Assembly: GCA_020631395.1 (NCBI GenBank)
Contig: JAHDHI010000023.1
Location: 1-60,229, forward strand
Direction of reading: 5' to 3'
Length of the DNA: 60,229 bases
Source: Bizionia sp.
GTDB lineage: Bacteria; Bacteroidota; Bacteroidia; Flavobacteriales; Flavobacteriaceae
Under the pieces are notes generated by a model that was given only the letters and a program-made list of their open reading frames with translations, made no database searches and had not been told where the DNA came from. Shown here piece after piece: positions 17,240 to 26,768 of this stretch (positions are counted from its first letter, which is position 1; the number at the start of each line of letters is the position of its first letter). Made by a program: the position numbers and the translations under genes.

Positions 17240-17480
17240 ATGAAAAAACGACTATCCTCATACTTTACGTTGTTCTTTTTTCCTATTCGGCTATTCTCAA
17301 ATAGATTTGAATTTGAATATGGAAACATATTGAATGGGCACGTACATTGACAGAGTAAAACCCGTAGCAGACCATAGCTTGGTAACGATGGTTCCGAATA
17401 TGGAGGAGACTTATTTCTATTTCAATTTACCCGTGACTATCAATACAAATGAAACTATTAAGAGGTTAGTAGTTAAATGA
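17240..17480 (+). pseudogene. Remnant of a small exported protein
   Basis: ATG at 17240 opens with MKKRLSSYFTLFFF, a signal-peptide start. One frame change near 17281 gives LFGYSQIDLNLNMETY, a normal cleavage region and mature start, then a TGA stop at 17331. The same frame continues as a 48-codon ORF (17334-17480) reading MGTYIDRVKPVADHSLV and ending in TIKRLVVK. One shift plus one stop would restore a protein of about 80 residues, and a terminator follows 25 bp later. I do not know the family. It could be a relic of a longer gene. Confidence 0.4.
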
Positions 17481-17504
17481 TTAATTGCCATAGTCATTTA
17501 AAAA

Positions 17505-17533
17505 GAGCTTCAGCTCATAGCTGGGGCTTTTTT
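17505..17533 (+). terminator. Intrinsic terminator
   Basis: GCTTCAGCT (17507-17515), loop CAT, AGCTGGGGC (17519-17527) with two GU pairs, then six T. It points along the plus strand and serves the decayed gene just upstream. Confidence 0.65.
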
Positions 17534-17712
17534 GTTCAGCAAGAAATATGTATGACATAATAAACTCAAGCAAGTTGTGATCTAAGCAAGGGGATGTATT
17601 TGCATAAAAGGAGAAACTGCTTGAAGATTTCCCCTCAAGCAGTTTCAAAATTAACTAACCAACCAAATTTTCAATGATGCTTCGCCAGATGGTGAAACTG
17701 TTCATCGTGTTT

Positions 17713-18660
17713 TTATTTTTTACGAGTATTTTCTCGTGGATTGTCTTTTTTTGGACTACGTTGCTTACGTTTTTTCAATGCAGAGGATTTGGACTTGTCT
17801 ATGGTCGTCCCAGTCTTCAAATATTGTATGTAGCCTCTACCTTGAAATTCGTATACGGTTCCAGATGAAGGATGGAACAATTCCACCGTTTCGTCATTTA
17901 TAACACTCAGCTCGAAAAACTCATTGCTAAAGAAGTCATAATCTAATGTTAAAGTCTTCAAATACATGTTCCCAGGTACATCATTCACGCCATATATCCC
18001 GATGTAATCCCAAATCAAATCATCTGGATCTGTATTTACGACATCTTGTGAACTTCTGAATGTGGAGTCATTTCCACCAGATAGGAACTGTAGGTAGTTC
18101 TCATTGTCAAATTCATTTATTGCTCCATAGATGCTTGTATATGTCTTTTCCCAAGCTTCATATTCTTGCATGAAATAATGAATGTTGTCATAGAATACGA
18201 AATCGTAATCGAAGTTTGTACGTTGGTAACCATTCAAAAAGTAAGAAGTGTCATTGAATGGGTTGTAAAGCTCAATGGTATTGTTGTCTATTTGGTAGAC
18301 ATCAAAACTCTCATAGCCATCGACATCATGATATATGTCCAGAATTCTATTGTAGGCATTGTATGTTCCTACGGAAATGCCATACCCTCCACCTTGACTA
18401 CCAATGCCAACCAAATTGTTGTTGGCATACAAGATCCCATTTCTAAAAGAGATTGTGAACGCTATCTGCAAGAAGGGGGTTTCTCCCGAACCAAGGGTTT
18501 GATTTATGTCCACATACCATAGTTCATAAGAATCCAAAAGTTGATCTAAGCTTATGCCTGGTGCATCTACTACCTGATCTTCTACGATTACTTCTGTATA
18601 GCATGAGGTAAGCAATGTAGCGGCCAAAGCGAATAAGGAAAGTAATTTTATCGTCTTCAT
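17713..18660 (-). CDS. Flavobacterial lipoprotein of unknown function
   Basis: The start at 18660 (MKTIKLLSLFALAATLLTSC) gives a clear lipobox LTSC; the Met at 18711 would bury it. The mature protein (about 295 residues) is acidic and rich in Tyr, Asp and Asn, with repeated strands such as YELWYVDIN, NRILDIYHDVDGYE and NTIELYNP, suggesting a beta-sheet domain. It ends in a very basic tail (about 30 residues, mainly Lys and Arg). Similar proteins in this family have been mislabelled as nicotinate mononucleotide adenylyltransferase in databases; I see no nucleotidyltransferase motif. It is divergent from gpsA. Confidence 0.65.
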   Translation of the reverse strand: MKTIKLLSLFALAATLLTSCYTEVIVEDQVVDAPGISLDQLLDSYELWYVDINQTLGSGETPFLQIAFTISFRNGILYANNNLVGIGSQGGGYGISVGTYNAYNRILDIYHDVDGYESFDVYQIDNNTIELYNPFNDTSYFLNGYQRTNFDYDFVFYDNIHYFMQEYEAWEKTYTSIYGAINEFDNENYLQFLSGGNDSTFRSSQDVVNTDPDDLIWDYIGIYGVNDVPGNMYLKTLTLDYDFFSNEFFELSVINDETVELFHPSSGTVYEFQGRGYIQYLKTGTTIDKSKSSALKKRKQRSPKKDNPRENTRKK

Positions 18661-18762
18661 AATCTTGCGTTTTAAGGATTGATATTTGAAATGTTTCAAA
18701 ACGCGTGCCAAAAATTAACGAACATTCATTTTTAACAAACTGAGGTTGACTAATATTTTATG

Positions 18763-18770
18763 TACTTTTG
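18763..18770 (+). promoter_or_regulatory. Putative -7 element for gpsA
   Basis: TACTTTTG matches TAnnTTTG exactly and predicts transcription from about 18777. That excludes the upstream Met at 18746 and supports the gpsA start at 18794. No clear -33 box. Confidence 0.4.
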
Positions 18771-18793
18771 ATGATTCCATATTTAAGGTATTT

Positions 18794-19795
18794 ATGAGCA
18801 AAGAGTTAAAATATGCTGTTTTTGGTTCTGGAAGTTGGGCAACCGCAATAGTAAAGATGTTATGTGAAAATCAAACAGAAGTTGGTTGGTACATGCGCAG
18901 CGTCTATGTAAAAGAACATTTGTTGAAGGAAAAGCACAATCCTAGCTATTTGAGTTCGGTCGAGTTTCACTTGGAGCAATTGAAGTTAAGCAACGACATG
19001 AATGAAATAGCTAACTATGCAGATGTCCTCATATTCGTCGTGCCTTCGGCTTTCATATACTCTGAATTGAAGAAGTTGACTGTGGACATTGCGGATAAGA
19101 TAGTTGTTTCCGCTGTCAAGGGAATTGTTCCTGAGACGGGATTGGTCTTGGGAGAACACTTTCATGACAATTACAATATCCCTTTCGAGAATATTGGAGT
19201 CATTGCTGGCCCTTGTCATGCAGAAGAAGTTGCGTTGGAGCGCCTGTCCTATCTTACCATTTCTTGTGCTGATGCAACGAAAGCGCAAACTATAGCAAAT
19301 GCATTGTCAAGCAGATACATCAAAACCAAGATAAGTGACGATATCATTGGGACGGAGTATTCGGTAATGCTGAAAAACATCTATGCCATAGCTGCAGGAA
19401 TAGCCCATGGCCTTGGGTATGGGGATAATTTTCAGAGCGTATTGATGAGCAATGCCATTCGAGAAATGAAACGCTTCATAAAGAAAGTGCATAAGATGAA
19501 ACGAAACATAAACAATTCGGCCTATTTGGGAGATTTGTTGGTAACGGGTTACTCCGTGTTTTCAAGAAATAGGATGTTTGGAAACATGATAGGAAAAGGA
19601 TATACTGTAAAATCTGCACAAATGGAAATGAATATGGTTGCAGAAGGTTACTATGCCACCAAAAGTGCTTTTCTTATTAACCAAAAAAACAAAAAGAAAA
19701 CACAAATGCCCATCATAAAAGCAGTTCACGGTATTTTGTATGAAGGAAAAGATGCCAAAAAGGTGTTTGAAAAATTGACTGAAAAACTGGATTAG
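18794..19795 (+). CDS. gpsA: Glycerol-3-phosphate dehydrogenase [NAD(P)+]
   Basis: The protein has 333 residues from 18794 (MSKELKYAVFGSGSWATAI), which puts the Rossmann GSGSWATA motif at the usual place. VSAVKGI, GPCHAEEV (substrate loop) and KNIYAIAAGIAHGLGYGDN (catalytic Lys region) are all present. It reduces dihydroxyacetone phosphate to sn-glycerol 3-phosphate for phospholipid synthesis. It is monocistronic, with ileS 143 bp downstream under its own promoter. Confidence 0.92.
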   Translation: MSKELKYAVFGSGSWATAIVKMLCENQTEVGWYMRSVYVKEHLLKEKHNPSYLSSVEFHLEQLKLSNDMNEIANYADVLIFVVPSAFIYSELKKLTVDIADKIVVSAVKGIVPETGLVLGEHFHDNYNIPFENIGVIAGPCHAEEVALERLSYLTISCADATKAQTIANALSSRYIKTKISDDIIGTEYSVMLKNIYAIAAGIAHGLGYGDNFQSVLMSNAIREMKRFIKKVHKMKRNINNSAYLGDLLVTGYSVFSRNRMFGNMIGKGYTVKSAQMEMNMVAEGYYATKSAFLINQKNKKKTQMPIIKAVHGILYEGKDAKKVFEKLTEKLD

Positions 19796-19905
19796 ATTTA
19801 ACTTAGGAAACAAAAAACAGGAGGTATTTGCAAGAAGGGTTTTTTGAAAACCTGATCTCCATGCCTTTTCCCTTCAATTCCAGTCTCTCTTTTCCCAAAA
19901 TTCCG

Positions 19906-19913
19906 TAATTTTG
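19906..19913 (+). promoter_or_regulatory. Putative -7 element for ileS
   Basis: TAATTTTG fits TAnnTTTG. Transcription from about 19920 would leave a 5' leader of about 19 nt before the ATG at 19939, too short for a T-box or other tRNA-sensing leader. No clear -33 box. Confidence 0.4.
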
Positions 19914-19938
19914 CATTTCTTATAATAAATCAGAAAAA

Positions 19939-22900
19939 ATGAGTGCAGGATTCCCTGAATACAAAGGACTTGACTTGCCAAACGTAGCAAGTGAGATACT
20001 AGACTATTGGAAAGACAACAATATCTTCGAAAAGAGTGTAACCACTAGAGAAGGCGCAGCACCTTATGTGTTTTTCGAAGGGCCGCCATCTGCAAACGGA
20101 TTGCCAGGGGTACATCATGTATTGGCACGTGCCATAAAAGATATATTTCCGCGATACAAGACCATGAAGGGATTTCAGGTAAAGCGCAAGGCAGGTTGGG
20201 ATACACATGGTTTGCCAATAGAGCTTGGGGTCGAGAAGGAGTTGGGAATCACCAAAGAAGACATAGGGAAAACCATTTCTGTAGAAGATTACAATGCAGC
20301 TTGTCGTAAGGCAGTGATGCGCTATACGGACATTTGGAACAACTTGACTCAAAAAATGGGCTATTGGGTGGATATGGATGATCCATACATAACCTACGAG
20401 CCAAAGTACATGGAAAGTGTATGGTGGTTGTTAAAGGAGATTTATGATAAGAACTTGTTGTATAAAGGGTATACGATTCAACCTTATTCACCAAAAGCAG
20501 GAACTGGATTGAGTTCTCACGAGTTGAACCAACCAGGGACCTATCAAGATGTCACGGATACGACAGTGGTAGCACAATTCATGGCAGTGGAAGATACCTT
20601 GCCTGAATTTTTACAAAACGAAGGAACCATTTACTTCTTGGCTTGGACGACGACACCTTGGACCTTGCCAAGCAACACGGCATTGACGGTTGGATCAAAG
20701 ATTGACTATGTTTTGGTGGAAACTTACAATCAATACACATTTAAACCAATGAACGTTGTTTTGGCAAAGCCATTGGTGGCCAAACAATTTGCAGGGAAAT
20801 TTAATCAAGTAGAAGAGAAGTCGGCATTGTTGGAGTATGAGTCTGGAGACAAGAAGATTCCATTTTATGTCGTAAAGGAATTTAAAGGGAAGGATTTAGT
20901 AGGTATCAAATACGAGCAGTTGTTGCAATATGCTTTGCCAAACGACAATCCTGAAAATGCCTTTAGAATCATCTCAGGAGATTTCGTGACTACAGAAGAT
21001 GGAACGGGAATAGTGCATACGGCACCAACCTTTGGAGCGGATGATGCCTTGGTGGCAAAGCAAGCGACTCCAGAAGTGCCCCCAATGCTAGTTAAAGATG
21101 AAAATGACAATTTGGTGCCACTTGTAGATTTACAAGGGCGTTTTAGACCAGAAATGAAAGAGTTTGGTGGGAAATATGTGAAGAATGAATATTACAAGGA
21201 AGGAGAAGCTCCAGAACGTTCGATAGATGTTGAATTGGCCATAAAGTTAAAAGAGGAAAACAAAGCCTTCAAGGTTGAAAAATACAAGCATAGCTATCCA
21301 AATTGTTGGCGTACGGACAAACCGATATTGTACTATCCACTGGACTCTTGGTTCATAAAGATAACCGATGTCAAAGATAGAATGCACGAGCTTAACAAAA
21401 CAATCAACTGGAAACCTAAGAGTACTGGCGAAGGCCGTTTTGGAAACTGGTTGGCGAATGCAAACGATTGGAATCTATCACGATCTCGTTATTGGGGAAT
21501 TCCGTTGCCAATATGGAGAACCGAAGATGGTAAGGAAGAAATCTGCATAGGTTCCGTCGAAGAATTGAAGGCAGAGATGACAAAAGCAGTTTCGGCAGGT
21601 GTTTTGGAAAAAGATATCTTCGAAGAGTTCGAGGTAGGAAACAATTCCGAGGAGAACTATGCAAAATTGGACTTGCATAAAAACATAGTGGATCAAATAA
21701 CATTGGTTTCTCCATCTGGACAACCAATGCAACGCGAAAGCGACTTGATAGATGTGTGGTTCGATTCTGGGTCCATGCCTTATGCACAATGGCACTACCC
21801 GTTTGAAAACAAGGCATTGATAGACGAAAACAAATCCTTTCCTGCCGATTTCATCGCAGAGGGAGTAGATCAAACAAGAGGTTGGTTCTATACGCTTCAT
21901 GCCATTGGCACAATGGTTTTCGATTCGGTAGCATACAAGAATGTCGTATCCAATGGATTGGTCTTGGACAAGAATGGGCAGAAGATGTCCAAGCGTTTGG
22001 GTAATGCCACAGATCCTTTTGAGACTTTGGACACCTATGGTGCAGATGCAACGCGTTGGTATATGATTGCAAATGCAAACCCATGGGATAACTTGAAGTT
22101 TGACTTGGATGGCATCGAAGAAGTAAAACGCAAGTTCTTCGGGACGTTGTACAACACCTATTCGTTCTTTCAACTATATACTAATTTAGACGAGTTTACC
22201 TATGCTGAAGAAGACATAGCATTGGCAGACAGGCCAGAAATAGATCGTTGGATCATATCGGAGCTGCATACGTTAATTCAGAAAGTAGACGAATATTATG
22301 CAGAATATGAGCCAACAAAGGCTGCACGTGCTATTTCCAATTTCACACAAGATTATTTAAGTAACTGGTATGTACGTTTGAGTAGAAGACGATTCTGGAA
22401 AGGAGACTACCAACAAGACAAAATCTCTGCATACCAAACACTATACACGTGTATGGTGACAATTGCGAAACTTGGAGCTCCAATAGCACCATTTTTCATG
22501 GATAAACTTTACTTGGATTTAACAAAGACGACACAAACAGAAGCATTTGAAAGTGTACATTTGGCGGAGTTTCCTAAAGCAAATGTAAACTTTATGGACA
22601 AGTCGTTGGAAAGAAAAATGGAGAATGCACAAACAATATCATCGCTGGTATTGTCGTTAAGAGCTAAAGAAAAGATAAAAGTACGTCAACCATTGCAAAA
22701 AATTATGATTCCTGTGGACAATGTGGAACAAAAGGAAGAAATTTTAGCAGTGTCAGATTTGATAAAGCATGAAGTCAACGTAAAGGAAATTGAACTTTTA
22801 GGAGATGCTTCAAATATCTTGGTAAAGCAAATTAAGCCAAATTTCAAGGCTTTGGGGCCACGTTTTGGTAAAGATATGAAAGCTATAGCTACTGAAATTC

Positions 22901-23343
22901 AAAAGCTTACGTCTGAGGACATAAAAAATATTGAACAAAAAGGAGTACTTGATGTCGAATGTAACGGAAAAAATATTATTTTAGAACTCGGTGATGTAGA
23001 AATCACCTCTCAAGATATCGAGGGATGGCTTGTTGCCAACGAAGGTGCTTTGACAGTTGCATTAGATGTTACGATTACAGAAGACTTAAGAGAAGAAGGG
23101 ATTGCTCGTGAGCTCGTGAACCGCATTCAAAACTTACGTAAGGATTCAGGATTTGAAGTAACAGACAGAATAGATGTGAAACTGAGAAAAGACAACCAAA
23201 TTGCACAAGCGGTTCAAAGGAATTTAGAGTACATCAAGACGGAGACCTTAACGGAAAATCTTGAAATTATTGACCAAATAGACAATGGTATAGATATTGC
23301 TTTCGATACGATAAACACAAAATTGTCTATTCAAAAACATTAA
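19939..23343 (+). CDS. ileS: Isoleucyl-tRNA synthetase (eukaryotic-like type)
   Basis: The protein has 1134 residues, a full-length class Ia enzyme. The HIGH-type signature is the variant PSANGLPGVHH (about 51-61). The editing domain includes WTTTPWTLPSNTAL, and KMSKR is at 682-686. The C-terminal part lacks the zinc-binding Cys cluster of E. coli IleRS and extends as in the eukaryotic-like (type 2) enzymes found across Bacteroidota, a class usually less sensitive to mupirocin. It charges tRNA-Ile in the cytosol. It is followed 5 bp later by the DksA-like gene, so they are co-transcribed. Confidence 0.96.
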   Translation: MSAGFPEYKGLDLPNVASEILDYWKDNNIFEKSVTTREGAAPYVFFEGPPSANGLPGVHHVLARAIKDIFPRYKTMKGFQVKRKAGWDTHGLPIELGVEKELGITKEDIGKTISVEDYNAACRKAVMRYTDIWNNLTQKMGYWVDMDDPYITYEPKYMESVWWLLKEIYDKNLLYKGYTIQPYSPKAGTGLSSHELNQPGTYQDVTDTTVVAQFMAVEDTLPEFLQNEGTIYFLAWTTTPWTLPSNTALTVGSKIDYVLVETYNQYTFKPMNVVLAKPLVAKQFAGKFNQVEEKSALLEYESGDKKIPFYVVKEFKGKDLVGIKYEQLLQYALPNDNPENAFRIISGDFVTTEDGTGIVHTAPTFGADDALVAKQATPEVPPMLVKDENDNLVPLVDLQGRFRPEMKEFGGKYVKNEYYKEGEAPERSIDVELAIKLKEENKAFKVEKYKHSYPNCWRTDKPILYYPLDSWFIKITDVKDRMHELNKTINWKPKSTGEGRFGNWLANANDWNLSRSRYWGIPLPIWRTEDGKEEICIGSVEELKAEMTKAVSAGVLEKDIFEEFEVGNNSEENYAKLDLHKNIVDQITLVSPSGQPMQRESDLIDVWFDSGSMPYAQWHYPFENKALIDENKSFPADFIAEGVDQTRGWFYTLHAIGTMVFDSVAYKNVVSNGLVLDKNGQKMSKRLGNATDPFETLDTYGADATRWYMIANANPWDNLKFDLDGIEEVKRKFFGTLYNTYSFFQLYTNLDEFTYAEEDIALADRPEIDRWIISELHTLIQKVDEYYAEYEPTKAARAISNFTQDYLSNWYVRLSRRRFWKGDYQQDKISAYQTLYTCMVTIAKLGAPIAPFFMDKLYLDLTKTTQTEAFESVHLAEFPKANVNFMDKSLERKMENAQTISSLVLSLRAKEKIKVRQPLQKIMIPVDNVEQKEEILAVSDLIKHEVNVKEIELLGDASNILVKQIKPNFKALGPRFGKDMKAIATEIQKLTSEDIKNIEQKGVLDVECNGKNIILELGDVEITSQDIEGWLVANEGALTVALDVTITEDLREEGIARELVNRIQNLRKDSGFEVTDRIDVKLRKDNQIAQAVQRNLEYIKTETLTENLEIIDQIDNGIDIAFDTINTKLSIQKH

Positions 23344-23347
23344 TACT

Positions 23348-23731
23348 ATGGCAGTAGAAAATACAGCAAGATATTCAGATGAACATTTAGCAGAGTTTAA
23401 AGTTCTCATATTGGATAAGATAGAAAAGGCAAAACACGATTTGGAATTGATAAAGAGCGCGTATATGAATGACCATAACAATGGTACAGATGATACGTCC
23501 CCTACTTTCAAGGCATTTGATGAAGGTAGTGCAGTTATGAGCAAGGAGTCCAATTCCCAATTGGCAATTAGACAAGAGAAGTTTATCAGGGATCTTAAAA
23601 ACGCATTGATTAGAATAGAGAACAAGACCTATGGTGTTTGTCGCGTAACGGGAAAACTGATTAATAGCAAGCGATTGGAATTGGTTCCGCACGCCACTTT
23701 AAGCATCGAAGCAAAAAACATGCAGAAATAA
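23348..23731 (+). CDS. TraR/DksA family protein with degenerate zinc finger
   Basis: The protein has 127 residues: an N-terminal coiled coil (about 10-60 and 70-92) and the family C-terminus YGVCRVTGKLI...VPHATLSIEAK. The four zinc cysteines are reduced to one. That pattern is common in Bacteroidota members. DksA proteins bind the RNA polymerase secondary channel; whether this one does is unproven. It starts 5 bp after the ileS stop and ends before the hairpin at 23811. Confidence 0.85.
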   Translation: MAVENTARYSDEHLAEFKVLILDKIEKAKHDLELIKSAYMNDHNNGTDDTSPTFKAFDEGSAVMSKESNSQLAIRQEKFIRDLKNALIRIENKTYGVCRVTGKLINSKRLELVPHATLSIEAKNMQK

Positions 23732-23810
23732 CGGATTTCCTATAAAAGGAAATTCTTTTCAACCAATCAAACTGCCGATGGGCAATTGATTGTAACAATA
23801 GACTATACAA

Positions 23811-23843
23811 AAGCACATCAGTAATTATTGAGGTGCTTTTTTT
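23811..23843 (+). terminator. Intrinsic terminator of ileS-dksA unit
   Basis: AAGCAC (23811-23816) pairs with GTGCTT (23833-23838). TCA / TGA extends the stem after one mismatch, and a run of T follows to about 23843. Confidence 0.7.
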
Positions 23844-23886
23844 ACAGGTTAAAACCCCATTTGTTTGCAATAACTTTCGCTATTTC

Positions 23887-24510
23887 ATGAAGTCTTCTTT
23901 TTGCATTGTCATGTTTTTCATTTCCATTCAATTGCATTCTCAAAAAACAATTGAGAAGGAGGTAGATGCACAAGACATATCCTGTATTTTAATTGAAGGC
24001 AATGAAATGTTCAAGATAAAATTGAATACTTCAAACACGAAAAAGATAATCCTAAAGACAAAAATAGAAGGAGAATACAGTGAAGACAGGGTAGTTTTGG
24101 CTAACATTGTAAATGACTCGATGATCATCTCCAGTGCTTTTCAGCCACTATTCGTTTACCATGATGACAAATTAAGTGCGCATAAGGTGATTTCCATAGA
24201 AATGGAATTGCTCGTTCCTGAAAATAGAAAGGTATATATGGCAAGCAATACTGCTTCTGCAGAAATAGACGGGAGTTATGACTATTTGACTGTAGAGTTG
24301 TCTCAGGGCAATTGCAATTTGAACATCTACGATAGCAATGCCATCGTCAATACCATAGACGGTAAAATAGAACTCAATACCAATTTTGCAAATGTCGAAG
24401 CGTTTAGCAAAACCGGAACGGTGGTTATGGAGCAATTGACTTTGGGGAGCAATCAAATATCCTTAAATTCTGTTAATGGAGATATAAGTATTATCAAAAC
24501 TAAAAAATAA
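23887..24510 (+). CDS. Secreted beta-helix-like protein (DUF4097-like), function unknown
   Basis: The start at 23887 (MKSSFCIVMFFISIQLHSQ) gives a signal peptide; the longer frame begins inside the preceding terminator. The mature 190 residues are a series of short beta strands with recurring patterns (MASNTASAEIDG, TVELSQGNCNLNIYDS, IVNTIDGKIELNT, SLNSVNGDISII), like the right-handed helix of DUF4097 putative adhesins. No enzymatic motif is seen. It may share a transcript with lspA, 65 bp downstream. Confidence 0.6.
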   Translation: MKSSFCIVMFFISIQLHSQKTIEKEVDAQDISCILIEGNEMFKIKLNTSNTKKIILKTKIEGEYSEDRVVLANIVNDSMIISSAFQPLFVYHDDKLSAHKVISIEMELLVPENRKVYMASNTASAEIDGSYDYLTVELSQGNCNLNIYDSNAIVNTIDGKIELNTNFANVEAFSKTGTVVMEQLTLGSNQISLNSVNGDISIIKTKK

Positions 24511-24575
24511 GTCTATTTTAGCAATATTAATCATAATCCAAACATTATCTCGGGGATGACCGAGCGACTTTAAAT

Positions 24576-25208
24576 ATGTCTTTGAAAAAAGCTTCAATTC
24601 TTATCATAATACTTTTGCTTGTGGACCAAATAAGCAAGATTTATGTAAAAACACATTTTCAATTAGGTGAAGATCTTACGGTTTTCAATTGGTTTAAAAT
24701 ATACTTCATAGAAAACGATGGTATGGCATGGGGGACCAAATTAAGTGACATACTTCCTTTTATGAGTGACCGTACTGCGAAAGTGAGTCTTACCGTTTTT
24801 AGAATTTTTGCCATTATGGGAATTGGGTATTGGTTATATGATACCATTGTAAAACACCGCTCGAAAATATTGGCGCTTGCTTTGGTTTTTATATTTGCTG
24901 GTGCCTTGGGCAATATCATAGATTCTGTTTTCTATGGAATTGCATTCAATGATAGCGTAGGGCAAATAGCTGCATTTTTTCCGCATGAAGGAGGTTATGA
25001 GGCATTGTTGCATGGTAAAGTAGTAGATATGTTATATCTACCCATATGGCAAGGGGATCTACCTAGTTGGGTTCCAGTGTATGGAGGCAAGCAATTTAAT
25101 TTTTTCGAACCAGTGTTCAATATTGCAGATGTGGCAATAAGCATAGGGTTTTGTATCTTGATTTTCTTCAATAAGAAAGCGTTTCCCAAAAAAGAAGAAA
25201 ATGCCTGA
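24576..25208 (+). CDS. lspA: Lipoprotein signal peptidase (signal peptidase II)
   Basis: The protein has 210 residues with four membrane helices. The catalytic aspartates are Asp116 in GNIIDS and Asp185 in FNIADVAISIG, and VDQISKIYV at the N-terminus is the first conserved block. It cleaves the signal peptides of prolipoproteins at the diacylated Cys, and the many lipoproteins in this window are its likely substrates. It is longer than the E. coli enzyme because of an insert (about 122-172) between the last helices, typical for Bacteroidota. Confidence 0.93.
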   Translation: MSLKKASILIIILLLVDQISKIYVKTHFQLGEDLTVFNWFKIYFIENDGMAWGTKLSDILPFMSDRTAKVSLTVFRIFAIMGIGYWLYDTIVKHRSKILALALVFIFAGALGNIIDSVFYGIAFNDSVGQIAAFFPHEGGYEALLHGKVVDMLYLPIWQGDLPSWVPVYGGKQFNFFEPVFNIADVAISIGFCILIFFNKKAFPKKEENA

Positions 25209-25243
25209 TATATGATTTTGCCATACAAGCAAGCTAGTTCTAC

Positions 25244-26695
25244 TTAGACGCTAAAATGTATTTTGAAAGTAGTCCCTTTTCCAACTTCGCTTTCGGCAAA
25301 GATTTCTCCATTTAGGGATTCTATCTGATTTTTTGTTATGAACAAGCCTATGCCAACAGCGTCAGAATTGTAATGAAAGGTGTTGTACATGCCAAACAAT
25401 TTGCTTCCAAATTTCACCATGTCTATGCCACGACCATTGTCTTTTACTGTCAAAACTACCTTCTTGTCTTGTATTTGGGTTTCCAGTTCAATGATGGCAT
25501 CTCTATCTTCGTGTTTGTATTTTATGGCATTTGTAACCAAATTCAATAGAATGCTTTCCATATAGGCGGGAATGTAATCGATGGATTCTACTTTGGAAAA
25601 ATCAGATCGTATCGTAACGTTTTCTTCTGTTATTATGTGCCCAATGGATTTTAAAATGCCATTTAAGACCTTTTCAAAGAATACGGTTACTTTGTTTTGG
25701 TCTGTTTTGGTTTGGATGGTAACGACGTCGTTCAAGTGCTCTATCGTCGTGTTCAAACTGTCGGAGATGTCTTTTATGCTATCTATCAATTCCAATTTCT
25801 CGTCAATGGATTTCACGTCTTCGATGAGTTGCACTATGAGCGATAGGTTGCTAGTGTGAGATTTTAGATTGTGCGAGACGATGTGTGCAAAATTGAAGAG
25901 CCTGGAATTTTGAGATGCAATGATGTCGGAGGTTCTTTGAAGGCTCAACGTTTTTATTTTTTCGTCATCTATGTCTTGAAAAACGCCACGGACACCAATA
26001 ATTTCCTTCTTGTCGTTATATACTGGTTTGCCAATGGCCTTTGCCCAAAAAGCCCGTTTGTTGGCTGTTACCATCTTAATCTCCGTATTGAAAGGGATGC
26101 CAGTTCTGGCACAGTTCAAAAAATAAGTCTTGGCAAGCTCGTAGTGTTCTTCGGCATAGTAAACCGATGAGTTTTCCAAAGACGGAATATAATCTTCCGG
26201 GTATTCGAGAATGCGTCTGGTTTGTTTGTCCCAATAGCTTTTTCGTTGTATTAGATCTATATACCAACTGCCAGTTGACATCATTTCGGCACTTTCTCGA
26301 TAATAGAAGTTGTTGACTTTGAATTTTTTACTCGTTTTTATTTTGTTCTTGAAGAAGAAAATGACCTTGGAACCATCTGACGTCTCGACATTTGATTCCG
26401 AATTGGTCTTGCAAGTGAATTCTTTGAAAGAGCCTTTTTTCTTTTTGACCTGAATGTTTTGCGTAAAGTCAATGTTGTTTTCTACCAAGCTGTAAAAGTT
26501 GTCCCTAAAGAGGTCTTTGTCTCTTGGGTGTATGAGTTTTTCCAAAAAGAAGTTCAATCTTATGGAGACATCATCTTGAAAATAACCTAACTCGTTAATG
26601 AATGCGGAAGACCAGTAGCTAGTGTTGTCTTTTAATTCCCAGTAACTGACGTCAAGGTCGTTGATGATGTTGTTGTAGGGATTGTTTTCTACCAT
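25244..26695 (-). CDS. Cytosolic PAS-domain sensor histidine kinase
   Basis: The protein has 483 residues without membrane helices. It has two PAS regions (about 10-115 and 130-245, the latter ending in the PAC motif GVRGVFQDIDDEK), an H-box FAHIVSHNLKSH with His275, and a HATPase domain with the N-box NLVTNAIKY, G1 DNGRGID, and G2 GIGLFITKNQIESLNG. No response regulator is adjacent, so its partner must be elsewhere. Its gene is downstream of the RimK-type operon and 73 bp from it, possibly under separate control. Confidence 0.88.
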   Translation of the reverse strand: MVENNPYNNIINDLDVSYWELKDNTSYWSSAFINELGYFQDDVSIRLNFFLEKLIHPRDKDLFRDNFYSLVENNIDFTQNIQVKKKKGSFKEFTCKTNSESNVETSDGSKVIFFFKNKIKTSKKFKVNNFYYRESAEMMSTGSWYIDLIQRKSYWDKQTRRILEYPEDYIPSLENSSVYYAEEHYELAKTYFLNCARTGIPFNTEIKMVTANKRAFWAKAIGKPVYNDKKEIIGVRGVFQDIDDEKIKTLSLQRTSDIIASQNSRLFNFAHIVSHNLKSHTSNLSLIVQLIEDVKSIDEKLELIDSIKDISDSLNTTIEHLNDVVTIQTKTDQNKVTVFFEKVLNGILKSIGHIITEENVTIRSDFSKVESIDYIPAYMESILLNLVTNAIKYKHEDRDAIIELETQIQDKKVVLTVKDNGRGIDMVKFGSKLFGMYNTFHYNSDAVGIGLFITKNQIESLNGEIFAESEVGKGTTFKIHFSV

Positions 26696-26768
26696 GATTT
26701 GTTATGAAAATTAGGGGTTCTCATAACAAATATAACAACTTTGGGTGATTAATCGATAAAAAAGGACT

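Larger units (their letters stand above)
17065..17712. other. 648-bp gap with decayed gene and terminator
   Basis: Between the methyltransferase start and the lipoprotein end on the minus strand, the plus strand carries a broken secreted-protein gene (17240-17480) and an intrinsic terminator (17505-17533). Nothing else is recognised in 17540-17712 or 17089-17239. Confidence 0.55.

Noticed and set aside
17713-18660. Nicotinate mononucleotide adenylyltransferase for the minus-strand lipoprotein
   Set aside because: It lacks the GxFxPxHxGH and SSTxxR motifs, and the real nadD is at 11364-11942.
21478-22173. A 231-codon minus-strand ORF inside ileS
   Set aside because: It is the reverse of a well-conserved ileS segment, its residues have no domain pattern, and similar shadows lie across the long genes.
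24549-24565. Small hairpin CTCGG/CCGAG just before lspA as a regulatory element
   Set aside because: The five-pair stem is too short to support a claim and no T run follows.
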